Below are positions 23,394 through 32,965 of a DNA stretch of 64,000 nucleotides, piece after piece (the stretch's first letter is position 1; each line of letters opens with the position of its first letter). The stretch comes from Scleromatobacter humisilvae (GTDB lineage: Bacteria; Pseudomonadota; Gammaproteobacteria; Burkholderiales; Burkholderiaceae_C). Position numbers and translations under genes: made by a program. The stretch spans positions 124,001-188,000 of the forward strand of contig NZ_JAJLJH010000004.1 in assembly GCF_023231945.1 (NCBI RefSeq), read 5' to 3'. The notes under the pieces were generated by a model. It saw only the letters and a program-made list of their open reading frames with translations, was not told the origin of the DNA and ran no database searches.

Positions 23394-24095
23394 ATGACAA
23401 CGGCTTGGCCACTGGGTAACGCCCAGTCATCTCCAACAGACTCCGAAGAGCCTTCCGCCGACGACGGAACGGGGGCATGGTGGGGATTGCCGTTGCACGA
23501 GCGCGTGTACTCGGGGATGCCGCCAAGCCACGAGGCGGCAATTGGCGCGGCGCTCAGTGAAGTAGGAGCTGATTTTTGGGCTCTACAAGCCAATGAACGC
23601 ATGTATTTCCACTGCGCGCTCGCTGGCCAGGAAGCTTGTGGCGAAATCTCGCTGCCGTCAGAACACCCACTGATTGTCTTGGCCGGAGCCACAAGGCTGC
23701 CATATCAAGAACATGGCGCTGACGACTTTGACCGCCCTCCTGGCGAGCAATGGTTCGAGCTACTACCAGACATCAGATTGTTCGCCGGCTCAGGCCGTCC
23801 CGTTCGCTTCCAGCTCTCATCAACTGAGGGCGTGCATGCTGCGCTGCTTCATCTCTCGTGTGGACGCTATCTTGACGAGCTTCCTGCGCGCTTGCGCACA
23901 AAGCACTTTGCGATGGAGCTGCTGCCGCTCTACTACGGCGTGGAAAGCATTGATGCCATTCCGTCCAGCGAGGTTGTTGCATGCGCTCGCGAAATCATGA
24001 TGAGGGTTCATGTGGACGAGAGCCTTGCCGGCGCGCCTTTTCAGTCGCTGAGTGAGACCGCGGCACCTCCGAGGCGCCGGCGCATGGGAGCCTAG
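23394..24095 (+). CDS. Hypothetical protein (233 aa)
   Basis: A 233-residue soluble, slightly acidic protein with no recognised motif. Codon use is less GC-biased than the transfer region. It lies alone between small minus-strand genes. A competing minus-strand frame over 23168-23692 has less protein-like composition and is taken as a shadow. Confidence 0.55.
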   Translation: MTTAWPLGNAQSSPTDSEEPSADDGTGAWWGLPLHERVYSGMPPSHEAAIGAALSEVGADFWALQANERMYFHCALAGQEACGEISLPSEHPLIVLAGATRLPYQEHGADDFDRPPGEQWFELLPDIRLFAGSGRPVRFQLSSTEGVHAALLHLSCGRYLDELPARLRTKHFAMELLPLYYGVESIDAIPSSEVVACAREIMMRVHVDESLAGAPFQSLSETAAPPRRRRMGA

Positions 24096-24117
24096 TTCGG
24101 CTCGTCCATCTTCCACG

Positions 24118-24303
24118 TCAATCGTCGCCAGTGTCGTCGTTTGCAGCATCGACGCTCCAACTTCCCTCTCTGAACTCGTCTTCAACCCCACGAGTGGCAG
24201 CTTCTTTGGCTACCGTCTCCCGCCACGAAGCCAAGAACGCTGCCCTTTTGCCTTCGAGGAGTCGGCTTAGTAGCGTCTCGGAATCAGGCTGGCCAGACTT
24301 CAT
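24118..24303 (-). CDS. Small hypothetical protein (61 aa)
   Basis: 61 residues, helical then acidic. The ATG immediately follows the TAG of the upstream small gene (TAGATG), suggesting coupled translation of the pair. No family recognised. The two-gene layout with small products would fit a toxin-antitoxin-like pair, but no toxin motif is visible. Confidence 0.45.
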   Translation of the reverse strand: MKSGQPDSETLLSRLLEGKRAAFLASWRETVAKEAATRGVEDEFREGSWSVDAANDDTGDD

Positions 24304-24504
24304 CTACACCAAGATTCCGGTGAAGCGTTCTCTGACCCATGGGTCTCGGAGCGGATTCCCGGAATCCGAGCGCATACTTTCGGACTCTTGCGAAGCAGAC
24401 CGTGCATTACGAGGAGCATCTAATGCTCGCGCCAACTCGACCGGCGGCGGTCGCATGGCGATGAATTCAGTGCCGATGGGCATGATTTCAGCGGGGCTGG
24501 CCAT
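24304..24504 (-). CDS. Small hypothetical protein (66 aa)
   Basis: 66 residues with E-F-I-A-M-R-P-P-P-V-E-L-A-R-A-L-D near the start and a charged tail containing D-P-W-V-R-E-R-F. Partner of the gene that follows directly on the same strand. Unrecognised. Confidence 0.45.
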   Translation of the reverse strand: MASPAEIMPIGTEFIAMRPPPVELARALDAPRNARSASQESESMRSDSGNPLRDPWVRERFTGILV

Positions 24505-24565
24505 GAATTCATAGGGAATGCTCCTGAAATCATCGTTCAGTCGGGTGCTCGCTCCCGATGACGGT

Positions 24566-24619
24566 GCTCCTGTAAGTCATCACGTATGCACCAAAATGGC
24601 TCCCGTAACACATCACGTG
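24566..24619. repeat. Two copies of a dispersed CCTGTAA-N-TCATCACGTA repeat
   Basis: Copies at 24568-24586 and (diverged) 24600-24619. A third copy (24721-24741) is the very 3' end of the LuxR-type gene, and a fourth lies at 34739-34759. A partial version stands near 24518-24534. Confidence 0.7.
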
Positions 24620-24700
24620 AAGCCGTTGGGGGCAATGCTTCAGCCGCTGTGGCGCAGGAAAATCAACAACTAAGAGCGCCTCCCCTCGTTTCCGGCGCCT

Positions 24701-25495
24701 TCAGTTCGAAGCGCGTCTGGCCTCCTGTAACTCATCACGTATGAGCGCTGGCAGCGGGCCTAGCAGGCGCTCAGCGACGGCTCGGTTGTTTTCAAACTCT
24801 TCGTAGATGGTCTTTGCGTGGTCCTGGACTGTGCGTTCCGAGATGTCCAGTTCGTCGGCGACTTCGAGGTGCTTGTAGCCCCTCGCGAGGCGCAGAGCGA
24901 CGTTGAGCTGCGCCGGGGTCAGTCGCAGGAGTTCATAGCGCTTCCCATCGACACCGCGCACCGGCTCGCCTACCTGAAGTTGCCATTCAAAGAGTCCAGC
25001 CCTGGCAAGGTAGCTCGCCGTCTCGGCTTCGAGCGGAGTGAAGGGCGTCGCCGTCGGGCCGTTCAACCGGTAAAGCGTCAGCCAGGCTAAGCCGAACCGG
25101 GAGTCGATGCCCGACAGCAGCAGGTGTGTCACGCCGAAATCAGCAAGAAACTTTCCAACGCGAGAGCCTATGCTCCGCTCGCCCTTCCCAGGGTAAGTCG
25201 TGGCCACGTTAATGGCCAGGACGCTCGTAGCGTTGCAAGAGAACAGCTGAGCTGCGACGTCGTCGTGGGACACTGCCTTGTAGCAAGTCACGAAGTCTTG
25301 AGGCAGCCCGACGCACTCGCAGCGCACGGCCTCGATGGAACCGTCTAGGTTTCGCTGCCCCAGTCCGAGCACGTACGCGTCGAACTGGATGTGCTCGCGA
25401 AGTTTCTCGAGCAGCTTCTCCGCGGCCGAGCTTTCCTCCGCCGTCAGTGGGATTGCATTCTCAAGCTGTTCGAACTCGTCGGGAATTTCAGACAT
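24701..25495 (-). CDS. LuxR-type transcriptional regulator
   Basis: 264 residues. The C-terminus carries a LuxR HTH (L-T-P-A-Q-L-N-V-A-L-R-L-A-R-G-Y-K-H-L-E, then I-S-E-R-T-V-Q-D-H), so it binds DNA as a dimer. The N-terminal 185 residues form an alpha/beta sensor-like domain that could bind a small ligand. No luxI-like gene is nearby. The ATG at 25495 is chosen for GGAGG seven bases upstream; codons up to 25564 are open but lack a ribosome site. The last codons coincide with the dispersed repeat. Confidence 0.75.
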   Translation of the reverse strand: MSEIPDEFEQLENAIPLTAEESSAAEKLLEKLREHIQFDAYVLGLGQRNLDGSIEAVRCECVGLPQDFVTCYKAVSHDDVAAQLFSCNATSVLAINVATTYPGKGERSIGSRVGKFLADFGVTHLLLSGIDSRFGLAWLTLYRLNGPTATPFTPLEAETASYLARAGLFEWQLQVGEPVRGVDGKRYELLRLTPAQLNVALRLARGYKHLEVADELDISERTVQDHAKTIYEEFENNRAVAERLLGPLPALIRDELQEARRASN

Positions 25496-25717
25496 CGTGG
25501 TTCCTCCACACCGTGGGTGAGCGCGCATGGCTCCGTTGCGGGATTTCCCGTCTGATACAGGCATCGAAACGACAGAAGGTGCAACGCAGATGACAGAGAC
25601 GGCAGGCCGCGACTCGTCGCAACCGAGGCCTAGCCGGTGATGTTTACCTCATGCGCGACGCGAGTCCATCCCCGATTTCGCCAGCGTCTTGCGATGTGTT
25701 CATCAAGGAGTTTTCTC

Positions 25718-26011
25718 ATGTTCAAGTTCAAGACCCTCTTCCCGCTCGTCGCGCTCGCGTTGGGCGTTCTCGCAGCCTCGGCGGCGTACGCGCAGCAGAG
25801 CTACCGGATGACGTTCCAGTGCCGGACTGACTGGCCCATCGCCTACATCTCGCTCTTCCGCGGCGGGTCGATGACCAACGCGAGCTTGTCGCCCGGGCAG
25901 AGGTGGGAGGTGAGCGGGGTTCGCCGAGGTGACACCTACTGCATGGAGCCGGCGTACTTCAATCCGACGAACTGCAAGCACTGGCCCGTGGAACCGTACC
26001 TGCATAACTGA
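25718..26011 (+). CDS. Small secreted protein (97 aa)
   Basis: A Sec signal peptide (about 1-25, ending A-Y-A-Q) followed by a 72-residue mature chain with three cysteines and several aromatic residues. AAGGAG lies upstream of the ATG and a rho-independent terminator follows the stop, so it is a monocistronic unit. Family unknown. Confidence 0.65.
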   Translation: MFKFKTLFPLVALALGVLAASAAYAQQSYRMTFQCRTDWPIAYISLFRGGSMTNASLSPGQRWEVSGVRRGDTYCMEPAYFNPTNCKHWPVEPYLHN

Positions 26012-26020
26012 CCGAACTCG

Positions 26021-26044
26021 AAGCCGCCTCCGGGCGGCCTTTTT
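26021..26044 (+). terminator. Rho-independent terminator
   Basis: Hairpin GCCGCC-TCCG-GGCGGC followed by CTTTTT, twelve bases after the stop of the secreted-protein gene. Confidence 0.8.
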
Positions 26045-26097
26045 CCGCGCCGAAAGCGCAGATGGTGGAAGCAGCCACTGCAGGCTATGCTGACATC

Positions 26098-26895
26098 ATG
26101 TGCAATCTGTACTCCGAGCCGGCTGCGAACGCCTTCGAAGACTACATCCGGAGGCACCGAGGGCAGGTGCCCCTGCCGGGGTGGCCACTGCCGCCTACAG
26201 CAAAGCCTACGGTGGGCCCGTTCGACACTGGCGTCTTCCTGACAGCGACCGCCGATGGCGAGCTCATCGCGCACGCAGGCCAGTGGGGCATGATTCGCGC
26301 AGGGCAGCGCGAGCGCATCGAATACAAGGAGCGCCCGTCCAAGAAGCCGGGGGGCAAGCCCGTGCGCGAGCCTATGCTGAAGAACAACGCCCGCATCGAG
26401 ACGGTCGCGAAGTCGCCGGCTTTCAAGGACGCGTGGAACAACGGCCGCCGGTGTCTCATCCCTGCGCTGTGGCTCCAGGAGCCGAATTGGCAGACGGGGA
26501 GGTGCGTGTGGTGGCAACTGCGGCGCGCTGACGCGCAGCCGTGGATGATTGCCGGCATTTGGTCGGAGTGGACTGACGGGGACTCAGGCCAGCTCGTGCC
26601 GAACTACGCGATGCTCACATTCAACGTGAACCACCACCCGCTGCTCAGCCGCCTGCACCGGCCCGAGGTCGACCGGGTGACCAAACGCCCGCTGCCGTTT
26701 GAACAGCAAGACAAGCGGGGCGAGGCGCACATCGAGCCTGAGGACTGGATGACTTGGCTGCGCGGTGACATCAGCGAGGCTCATCCGTTGCTCGTCGCAG
26801 CGCCGAATGAGTTTTACGACCAGGGCGACGCCGTGCGGACGGATGAGATGCTGGCCATCATCTCTCGCGAAAGCCAAAGCGACCTAGACGTCTAG
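26098..26895 (+). CDS. SRAP (SOS response-associated peptidase, YedK/HMCES family)
   Basis: 265 residues. SRAP proteins use the cysteine exposed after Met removal to form a covalent link with abasic sites in single-stranded DNA. The start M-C-N-L-Y fixes the ATG at 26098 and Cys2 as catalytic residue. The family pattern follows: N-N-A-R-I-E-T at about 97, R-R-C-L-I-P-A at about 120, and a H-H-P-L-L ... R-L-H-R stretch with the conserved His at about 180-190. The usual Y-E-W is replaced by Q-E-P-N-W. It sits beside the imu cassette, which fits DNA-damage tolerance. Confidence 0.85.
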   Translation: MCNLYSEPAANAFEDYIRRHRGQVPLPGWPLPPTAKPTVGPFDTGVFLTATADGELIAHAGQWGMIRAGQRERIEYKERPSKKPGGKPVREPMLKNNARIETVAKSPAFKDAWNNGRRCLIPALWLQEPNWQTGRCVWWQLRRADAQPWMIAGIWSEWTDGDSGQLVPNYAMLTFNVNHHPLLSRLHRPEVDRVTKRPLPFEQQDKRGEAHIEPEDWMTWLRGDISEAHPLLVAAPNEFYDQGDAVRTDEMLAIISRESQSDLDV

Positions 26896-27241
26896 CGTCT
26901 CAGGCGCCGCCGGCGTTTCTCGCGCAGCGACTTCCAGATGATGGCTTGCACGACGCCGGTCCTGTCTTGGAGCAACATGAAGACGACTCCGTAGGCGGTC
27001 GGCGGCTGATGCCTGAGCGTGACGATGCCGTCGTAGCGCACAAGGCGGCCATTGGCAGCTGCTGGAGTTCCGCGGAGGTCCATAAACGGCGCCGGGCCAG
27101 ATTTGGCGGCAGCAAGGTCGTGGGGTGAGTTCTGAGCGTCAGGCCGTCGTCGCGTAGTCGTGCACAACGTCCTTGCCATCCGGTTCCCGCGGGAACTGTC
27201 GGAATGCTTCTTTGACCGGCGCATCGCGCTGCAGCGTCGCC
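26892..27241 (-). pseudogene. Decayed 3' fragment of a second dnaE2
   Basis: Translated on the minus strand, this stretch matches the last 120 or so residues of the intact dnaE2 nearby: R-D-A-P-V-x-E-A-F, V-V-H-D-Y-A-T-T, L-R-T-H-P, T-S-A-E-L-Q-Q-L-P, G-R-L-V-R-Y, G-V-V-Q-A-I-I-W-K-S-L-R-E-K. An in-frame stop after Y-A-T-T-A and frame changes break it, and the polymerase body is absent. It ends against the SRAP gene, so an earlier cassette was truncated here. Confidence 0.85.
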
Positions 27242-27386
27242 TACTGCAAACATATAAATGTTGCTTGAGCCCAAGCTGTATTTGGGGTATCTAGGCGAGG
27301 AATTAGCCAACTTTCTAGGGGGTTGCTCAACCCCCCTGCACTCCTTAGCCTCGCATTGGCCGCGTTCAAACCTAAGGAGAAAAGCA

Positions 27387-28445
27387 ATGAGCCGAATCAT
27401 ATTCGCAGCCCTTTTGGCACTGGGCGCTCAGAGCACATGTGCCGCACTTTCATTTATGTCAGAGGGCTCAGAATGCGATGGCGCGCTCAAAACACTATCA
27501 ACAATCTCTTCATCTTCTCAAGCAGACAGCCTTCGACTCGGGCTCTCAATTACTCGGGAGACGTGGAGCAAGATGCAACAGAACTTCAAAGGCGACGTGA
27601 CGATTCCCATCGGGGATATACCCGTATCCATTGGTAGTAATTACGACGCAGTCCAAGAAGCACAAACTTTAATGCGCTATAAATATTCCCTTGCTGATGA
27701 CTTTAGTCAGCAAGCGATGTACGTCAATCAACGGATTGATGAAAGTGCATACACAGCGTATCGTGACTGTATAACCAAAGACAAGAGAGGCGTATTTATC
27801 CTATTAAAGAGTGTGGAGGGCGACACAATTCACGGGACATGGTACTTTAACTCAAGTTTAGATGATGTGGTAATTCGCAAGGCCGTCTTGCATTTTGGGG
27901 ACAATGCAAAAAACGCGACTGATGCGCCGGTGACGTGGCCGGAGGTGCACGCTACTGGGCAGAGCGACTTTACACTCATAAGAACTAAGCCGGGCAATAT
28001 CAATGTAACGATTGAATTGCAGGGGACGGGAGGGAGTAAATACAAGGAGACGGCTGCGCTTCGGCCAATTGTAGAGCCCCCGAAACTCCGGACTGCAACA
28101 TATGCTTATGCGACCCCAGTCGTACAGGATACCGAATTCAACGCCCGCTATACAAGGACCATTGGCGTAGTCCATATGTGCGTGAATCCGACCCATGACA
28201 AGGGCAGAATAATTAGCTTGAAGACTGAAATAACAAGGTACGAGACAACCGCATCGGTTCTGGGCCTTGAGACGGTTAGCGGCGTATATGACCCTGTTTC
28301 TCCCAGCGCCAAAACTGTCTGTGGAGATGTTGGCTGCAGAGGTTATACATATTCGGACGGCAGCGCTCAAGTGTCTAATTGTTCAGGTCACGGGAAGGCA
28401 ACCTCGGTCGAACAATATATTTCGGCGTGGACAGATGTTAAATAG
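27387..28445 (+). CDS. Exported protein of AT-richer, foreign-looking origin
   Basis: 352 residues with a Sec signal peptide (ending T-C-A-A-L) and a mostly beta mature part with several cysteines near the end. Base composition is visibly lower in GC than its neighbours, with many A/T-ending codons, which suggests later transfer. AAGGAG stands upstream of the ATG. It lies between the decayed dnaE2 end and the intact dnaE2. Function unknown. Confidence 0.65.
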   Translation: MSRIIFAALLALGAQSTCAALSFMSEGSECDGALKTLSTISSSSQADSLRLGLSITRETWSKMQQNFKGDVTIPIGDIPVSIGSNYDAVQEAQTLMRYKYSLADDFSQQAMYVNQRIDESAYTAYRDCITKDKRGVFILLKSVEGDTIHGTWYFNSSLDDVVIRKAVLHFGDNAKNATDAPVTWPEVHATGQSDFTLIRTKPGNINVTIELQGTGGSKYKETAALRPIVEPPKLRTATYAYATPVVQDTEFNARYTRTIGVVHMCVNPTHDKGRIISLKTEITRYETTASVLGLETVSGVYDPVSPSAKTVCGDVGCRGYTYSDGSAQVSNCSGHGKATSVEQYISAWTDVK

Positions 28446-28541
28446 CGTAGCAAACGATTCTCGTGCGAAGGCCATTGGCGGTTTAAACATCCAGCGCTCA
28501 AAATGCCGCGTGCCAACTTGGTTCAAATCGACGGCTTCCTG

Positions 28542-31500
28542 TCAGTGGAAATCCCTCGATGACGTCGAGAGCTTGCCTAGCAGCGGCGAAAGGTCTTCGA
28601 GTCGACCCGCCACGAGACTCATGACGTCGCCCTCTCGCTGCCAAACGCCGTAGACGGCGAGCAGCCTCGAGCGCAGCACCTCAGGCCGCTGCTTCTCGCG
28701 CAGTGATTTCCAGATGATGACCTGCACGACGCCGGTCTCATCTTCGAGCGACATGAAGATGACGCCGTTGGCGGTCGCGGGCTGCTGCCTGAGCGTGACG
28801 ATGCCGGCATAGCGCACCAGCCGGCCATTGGGCAGCTGCTGGAGTTCCGCGGAGGTCCGTAGACGGCGCTTGGCAAGATGCGGCCGCAGCAAGGCCATTG
28901 GGTGAGTTCTGAGCGTCAGGCCCGTCGTCGCGTAGTCGTGCACGACCTCCTCGCCTTCCGGGGCCTGCGGGAGCTCGAGAAACGCTTCATCGACCGGGGC
29001 ATCCCGAAGCAACTTCGGTGGTCGGCGTAGGCCTGATGCGTCCCAGACTTGCTGGCGACGGTGCCCAGAAAGGCTGGTGAGCGCATCGGCGCCGGCCAGC
29101 AGCCGCATCTCGCGTTGCTCGAGCTCAGCACGCCGTGCCAAGTCGTCGGCGCTGTCGAACGGCGCTTCTCTGCGTGCCACCTCGATGCGTTCAGCAGCCG
29201 CGCGCGATAGGCCTGACACTTGTCTCATACCCAGCCTGACCGTAGGTTGCCTGGGCAGGTCTTCGAGTGTGCAGTCGTAGTCGCTGAACATGACATCGAC
29301 TGGCCGAACGACCACGTCGTGGCGCGTCGCGTCCTGCACGAGCTGGCTGGCGGTGTAGAAGCCAAGCGGCGCCGAGTTGAGCATCGCGGCGAGGAACTCG
29401 GCGGGGTGATGGCACTTCAGCCAGCATGACGCGTAGACCAGCAACGCGAAGCTGGCGGCGTGGCTCTCCGGGAAGCCGTACTCGCTGAAACCGTGAATCT
29501 GAGCGAAGATTTGCTCGGCGAACTCCAGCGAATAGCCGCGGGTCGTCATGCCCTCGACAATCTTGGCGTAGTACCTGTCCAGCCCGCCCTTCCTTTTCCA
29601 CGCCGCCATGGCGCGACGTAGACCATCTGCCTCGCCTGGCGTGAAGCCCGCTGCGACGATGGAGATTTGCATCACCTGCTCTTGGAATATTGGAACGCCC
29701 AGCGTGCGCCCCAGCACTTCCTTCAACGCATCGGACGGGTAGGTGACCTCCGCCTTGCCTTGGCGCCGCTCGAGGTAGGGATGCACTGACCCACCTTGAA
29801 TGGGGCCAGGCCGAACGATGGCGACTTCGATGACCAGGTCGTAGAAGCAGCGGGGCTTCATCCGCGGCAACATCGACATCTGCGCGCGGCTCTCGATTTG
29901 GAAGACACCGACCGTGTCGGCCTTGCAAATCATGTCGTAGGTGACCGAGTCCTCGGGCGGAATGTCCTGCATCTCGAACACGTAGCCTTTGCGCTGACTC
30001 ACGAACTCCAGGGTGCGACGGATGGCCGACAGCATGCCGAGCGCCAGAACGTCGACCTTGAGCAGTCCCATCGCATCCAGGTCGTCCTTGTCCCATTCGA
30101 TGATGGTGCGGTCGTCCATCGCAGCGTTCTCGATGGGCACCATGCGCGAGAGCGGGCCACGCGTCAGCACGAAGCCCCCTGGATGCTGAGACATGTGGCG
30201 TGGGAAGCCCATGAGCTGGGTGGTCAGCTGCATCAGCTGCTGCACCGCCAGGTCCTCCGGGTTCAGTCCGACTTCGAGAAATCGCTCGCGCATCACCTCC
30301 CGCCCGTCCCACCAGGTGTGGTTGCTCGCGAGCGAGTCCAGAACCTCCGCGTCGAAGCCAAGTGCCTTTCCGACATCACGGATTGCGGACTTCGGCCGGT
30401 ACGAGATGACGACAGCGGTCAGCGCCGCGCGGTGTCGACCGTACCGCTTGTACAGGTACTGAATGACCTCTTCGCGGCGCTGGTGCTCGAAGTCGATGTC
30501 GATGTCGGGTGGCTCGTTGCGCTCCTTCGAAATGAAGCGCTCGAACAGCACGCTCATGCGCGCGGGGTCAACCTCGGTGACCCCGATGCAGAAACACACC
30601 ACCGAGTTGGCCGCGCTGCCGCGGCCCTGGCAGAGGATGTGCTGCGACTGCGCGAAACGGACGATGTCGGCCACGGTCAAGAAGTAGTGCTCGTACTTCA
30701 GGTCTCGGATGAGCTCCAGCTCGTGCTCGATTTGGAGCTGCACCTTGGCCGGCATGCCGTTGGGCCAGCGCCGTCCTGCCCCCTCGTAGGTCAGGCGTCG
30801 AAGATAGCTCGTGGGCGTCTCTCCATCAGGGACAACCTCATCGGGGTACTGATACGCGAGCTCGTCGAGCGAGAACGAACAGCGCTCCGCAACGCGCAAC
30901 GTCTCCTCGAGCAAGTCATCCGGATAGGTCTGCGCCAGGCGAAGGCGCGTTCGAAGATGGCGCTCGGAGTTGCCTTGCAACTCGAAGCCACACTCGGTGA
31001 GCGGCTTGCCCGCGCGCGTCGCGGTCATCACGTCCTGCAGCGGTTTCCTAGACCGGACGTGCATGTGCACGTCGCCCGTCGCGACCAGATGTATGGCGGT
31101 GAGCTCGCTGGCTTGACGAAGCCGGTAGAGCCACATCTCGTCGTCGATGGTGCGCAGCAGCTCGACGCCGAGCCAGCATCGGCCCGTGAAGTTAGCCAGG
31201 AGCCAGCGCGAGACCGTTTCCAATTGCGCCGACGTGGATGCGCGGTCCGGCGACGCAACGACGACACAGCCGACCAGTTCTTCTGGGTCGATGTCGTCAA
31301 GGCTCAGTCGGTAGGTGCCCTTCGGTGCCGACCGGCGGAGCTTGGTGATGAACTCGCAGAGATTTCCGTAGCCGTTGAGGTCGCAGGCGATGACGACAAG
31401 CGTGAACGGGGCATCGCACTGCACCTGGAACTGGCTTCCGATGAGGAGCTTGAGCTCGTGTTCCTTGGCGGCCACGTGGGCGCGCACGACGCCAGCCATC

Positions 31501-31652
31501 GAGCACTCGTCGGCGATGGTCAACGCGCTGTACCCCAGCTGCTTCGCGCGCGCAACCAACTCGTCAGGGCCGCTCGCACCGCGCAAGAAGCTGAAGTTCG
31601 ATAGGCAACGCAGCTCCGCGTAGTGGGGCACCGCCGGCAGTACAGCGCTCAT
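28542..31652 (-). CDS. dnaE2: Error-prone DNA polymerase DnaE2 (ImuC)
   Basis: 1036 residues, the usual length. DnaE2 is the catalytic alpha-type polymerase of the ImuABC mutasome, copying past lesions with ImuB as clamp-binding hub. Visible features: the N-terminal PHP-like domain with the altered L-S-N-F-S-F-L-R-G-A-S, the catalytic P-D-I-D-I-D-F motif, helix-hairpin-helix and OB-fold regions, and the family's C-terminal S-R-D-F-H. The ATG at 31652 overlaps the imuB stop (ATGA); the frame is open further upstream but there it overlaps imuB. Regulated by the LexA box before imuA. Confidence 0.93.
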   Translation of the reverse strand: MSAVLPAVPHYAELRCLSNFSFLRGASGPDELVARAKQLGYSALTIADECSMAGVVRAHVAAKEHELKLLIGSQFQVQCDAPFTLVVIACDLNGYGNLCEFITKLRRSAPKGTYRLSLDDIDPEELVGCVVVASPDRASTSAQLETVSRWLLANFTGRCWLGVELLRTIDDEMWLYRLRQASELTAIHLVATGDVHMHVRSRKPLQDVMTATRAGKPLTECGFELQGNSERHLRTRLRLAQTYPDDLLEETLRVAERCSFSLDELAYQYPDEVVPDGETPTSYLRRLTYEGAGRRWPNGMPAKVQLQIEHELELIRDLKYEHYFLTVADIVRFAQSQHILCQGRGSAANSVVCFCIGVTEVDPARMSVLFERFISKERNEPPDIDIDFEHQRREEVIQYLYKRYGRHRAALTAVVISYRPKSAIRDVGKALGFDAEVLDSLASNHTWWDGREVMRERFLEVGLNPEDLAVQQLMQLTTQLMGFPRHMSQHPGGFVLTRGPLSRMVPIENAAMDDRTIIEWDKDDLDAMGLLKVDVLALGMLSAIRRTLEFVSQRKGYVFEMQDIPPEDSVTYDMICKADTVGVFQIESRAQMSMLPRMKPRCFYDLVIEVAIVRPGPIQGGSVHPYLERRQGKAEVTYPSDALKEVLGRTLGVPIFQEQVMQISIVAAGFTPGEADGLRRAMAAWKRKGGLDRYYAKIVEGMTTRGYSLEFAEQIFAQIHGFSEYGFPESHAASFALLVYASCWLKCHHPAEFLAAMLNSAPLGFYTASQLVQDATRHDVVVRPVDVMFSDYDCTLEDLPRQPTVRLGMRQVSGLSRAAAERIEVARREAPFDSADDLARRAELEQREMRLLAGADALTSLSGHRRQQVWDASGLRRPPKLLRDAPVDEAFLELPQAPEGEEVVHDYATTGLTLRTHPMALLRPHLAKRRLRTSAELQQLPNGRLVRYAGIVTLRQQPATANGVIFMSLEDETGVVQVIIWKSLREKQRPEVLRSRLLAVYGVWQREGDVMSLVAGRLEDLSPLLGKLSTSSRDFH

Positions 31653-32965
31653 GCGAAGCTCCCCTGCAGGTACCAGGCGACCTCGTCGTTCGCCAGGCGT
31701 TCCTGGAACACCCACAGGACGCCACAGTGGTCGCTCAGTGCGACCCAGTAGTCGCGAACGACGTTGCGCGTTCCCTCGACATCTCCCTCCTTGACGCGAT
31801 GCCACCAGCCGCCTTCGACGCGATGTGGCCCTGTCAGCAGATGCAGCGGACCTTGGTACATCGGCCGGTGGCCGCGGACAGCCAAGCGTAGCGGCTCTGA
31901 GAACACGAAGGTCGGTTGAGGAATGGACGCCGAGCGTGTGCGCCTCCGCGCCATCGGCTGCGGAGCGGGTTGCCAGTGCTGCATCCATTCGAGGCGATGG
32001 TCCTCGACCAGCGCCGGCCGCAACACCCTTTCGGGCCCGAGCCTGGCGGCGATGCGTTCGAGAACAAGCGTCAGCGACTCGCCGGCGCGCACGGTATCCG
32101 GAATCAGCGATTCGCTGCGTTCCTCGAGTGCCTGGACGTCGAGGGCTTCGAGCTCCAGGTCGCCAGCCGGCGCCAGCAGCTGCACTTTCGCCAGCTGTTC
32201 GGCAAGCAGGCGGCAAAGGTGTTCGACGTCGCGCATCGGCGCTGCAGTGCGCACCACCAACTCGCCTCGGTCTGCGATGTCGCGCGAACGCATGGAGTCG
32301 TGCATCCATCGCAGCACGAACGCGGTGATGCCCGCGTGGCGCGCGGCGAGCCAGCCGCACATTTGGATGAGGAGCCGCCGAGCTCCAAACAGCATCGCCG
32401 GCGCCAGGTCAACCCGTGACATGAGCTCGAGGCGTGCCTTGAACGTCTCTGGGATCGCGACCCAGACGTGGGCCTCCGGGCGCTGGCCGTAGGCTTGGTC
32501 GAGCTCGGCGAGCAGCTCCTTGTCGAATCGCCGACTGATGCCGCCGCGCGGAAGGCGTCGGATGTCGCCGAGCGTCCTGCAACCGAGTTGCGTCAGCGTC
32601 GTGTGGTGTCGGGATACAGCGCCCAGCGTCTCCATCGGCAGCTCGTCGAGCAACTCGTCGAGCGGCTTGCGAAATCCGTTCTCGCGGCCAGCACGCGCGA
32701 GCGCGACCGCCGCAAGGCTCGTCGGTGCCCAGGCGATTGCACCGACTCCGAGCTCCTTCGACTCCTGGACGACGCGGTCGCGAAGCGCACGCCTTCCTCC
32801 GAAGAGGCGCACGCTCGCCTCCACCTCCAACGTGACGGCTTCAGCGGAGACGGCAACCCGGGGCGTGAACTGCAGCGCCCAGACGGCCAAACCGCGGAGC
32901 GCGTCATCATTGGACGGTGGCGTGTCGTCGCGAGGTGGCGAAAGAAGAAGGGCTGCCCACAACAT
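31649..32965 (-). CDS. imuB: ImuB, catalytically inactive Y-family polymerase homologue
   Basis: 438 residues with the Y-family fold (a palm with V-E-A-S-V-R-L-F-G-G, then L-G-C-R-T-L-G-D-I-R-R-L-P helix-hairpin-helix) but without the acidic catalytic triad, as expected for ImuB, which recruits DnaE2 to the sliding clamp. The C-terminal 100 residues are the ImuB-type tail ending in W-Y-L-Q-G-S-F. It overlaps imuA by about 60 bases and dnaE2 by four, so the three genes form one translationally coupled operon. Confidence 0.9.
   Translation of the reverse strand: MLWAALLLSPPRDDTPPSNDDALRGLAVWALQFTPRVAVSAEAVTLEVEASVRLFGGRRALRDRVVQESKELGVGAIAWAPTSLAAVALARAGRENGFRKPLDELLDELPMETLGAVSRHHTTLTQLGCRTLGDIRRLPRGGISRRFDKELLAELDQAYGQRPEAHVWVAIPETFKARLELMSRVDLAPAMLFGARRLLIQMCGWLAARHAGITAFVLRWMHDSMRSRDIADRGELVVRTAAPMRDVEHLCRLLAEQLAKVQLLAPAGDLELEALDVQALEERSESLIPDTVRAGESLTLVLERIAARLGPERVLRPALVEDHRLEWMQHWQPAPQPMARRRTRSASIPQPTFVFSEPLRLAVRGHRPMYQGPLHLLTGPHRVEGGWWHRVKEGDVEGTRNVVRDYWVALSDHCGVLWVFQERLANDEVAWYLQGSFA

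Noticed and set aside
29796-31604. A 602-codon open frame on the plus strand
   Set aside because: Antisense to dnaE2, whose domains and ending are certain. Composition is that of a mirrored frame.
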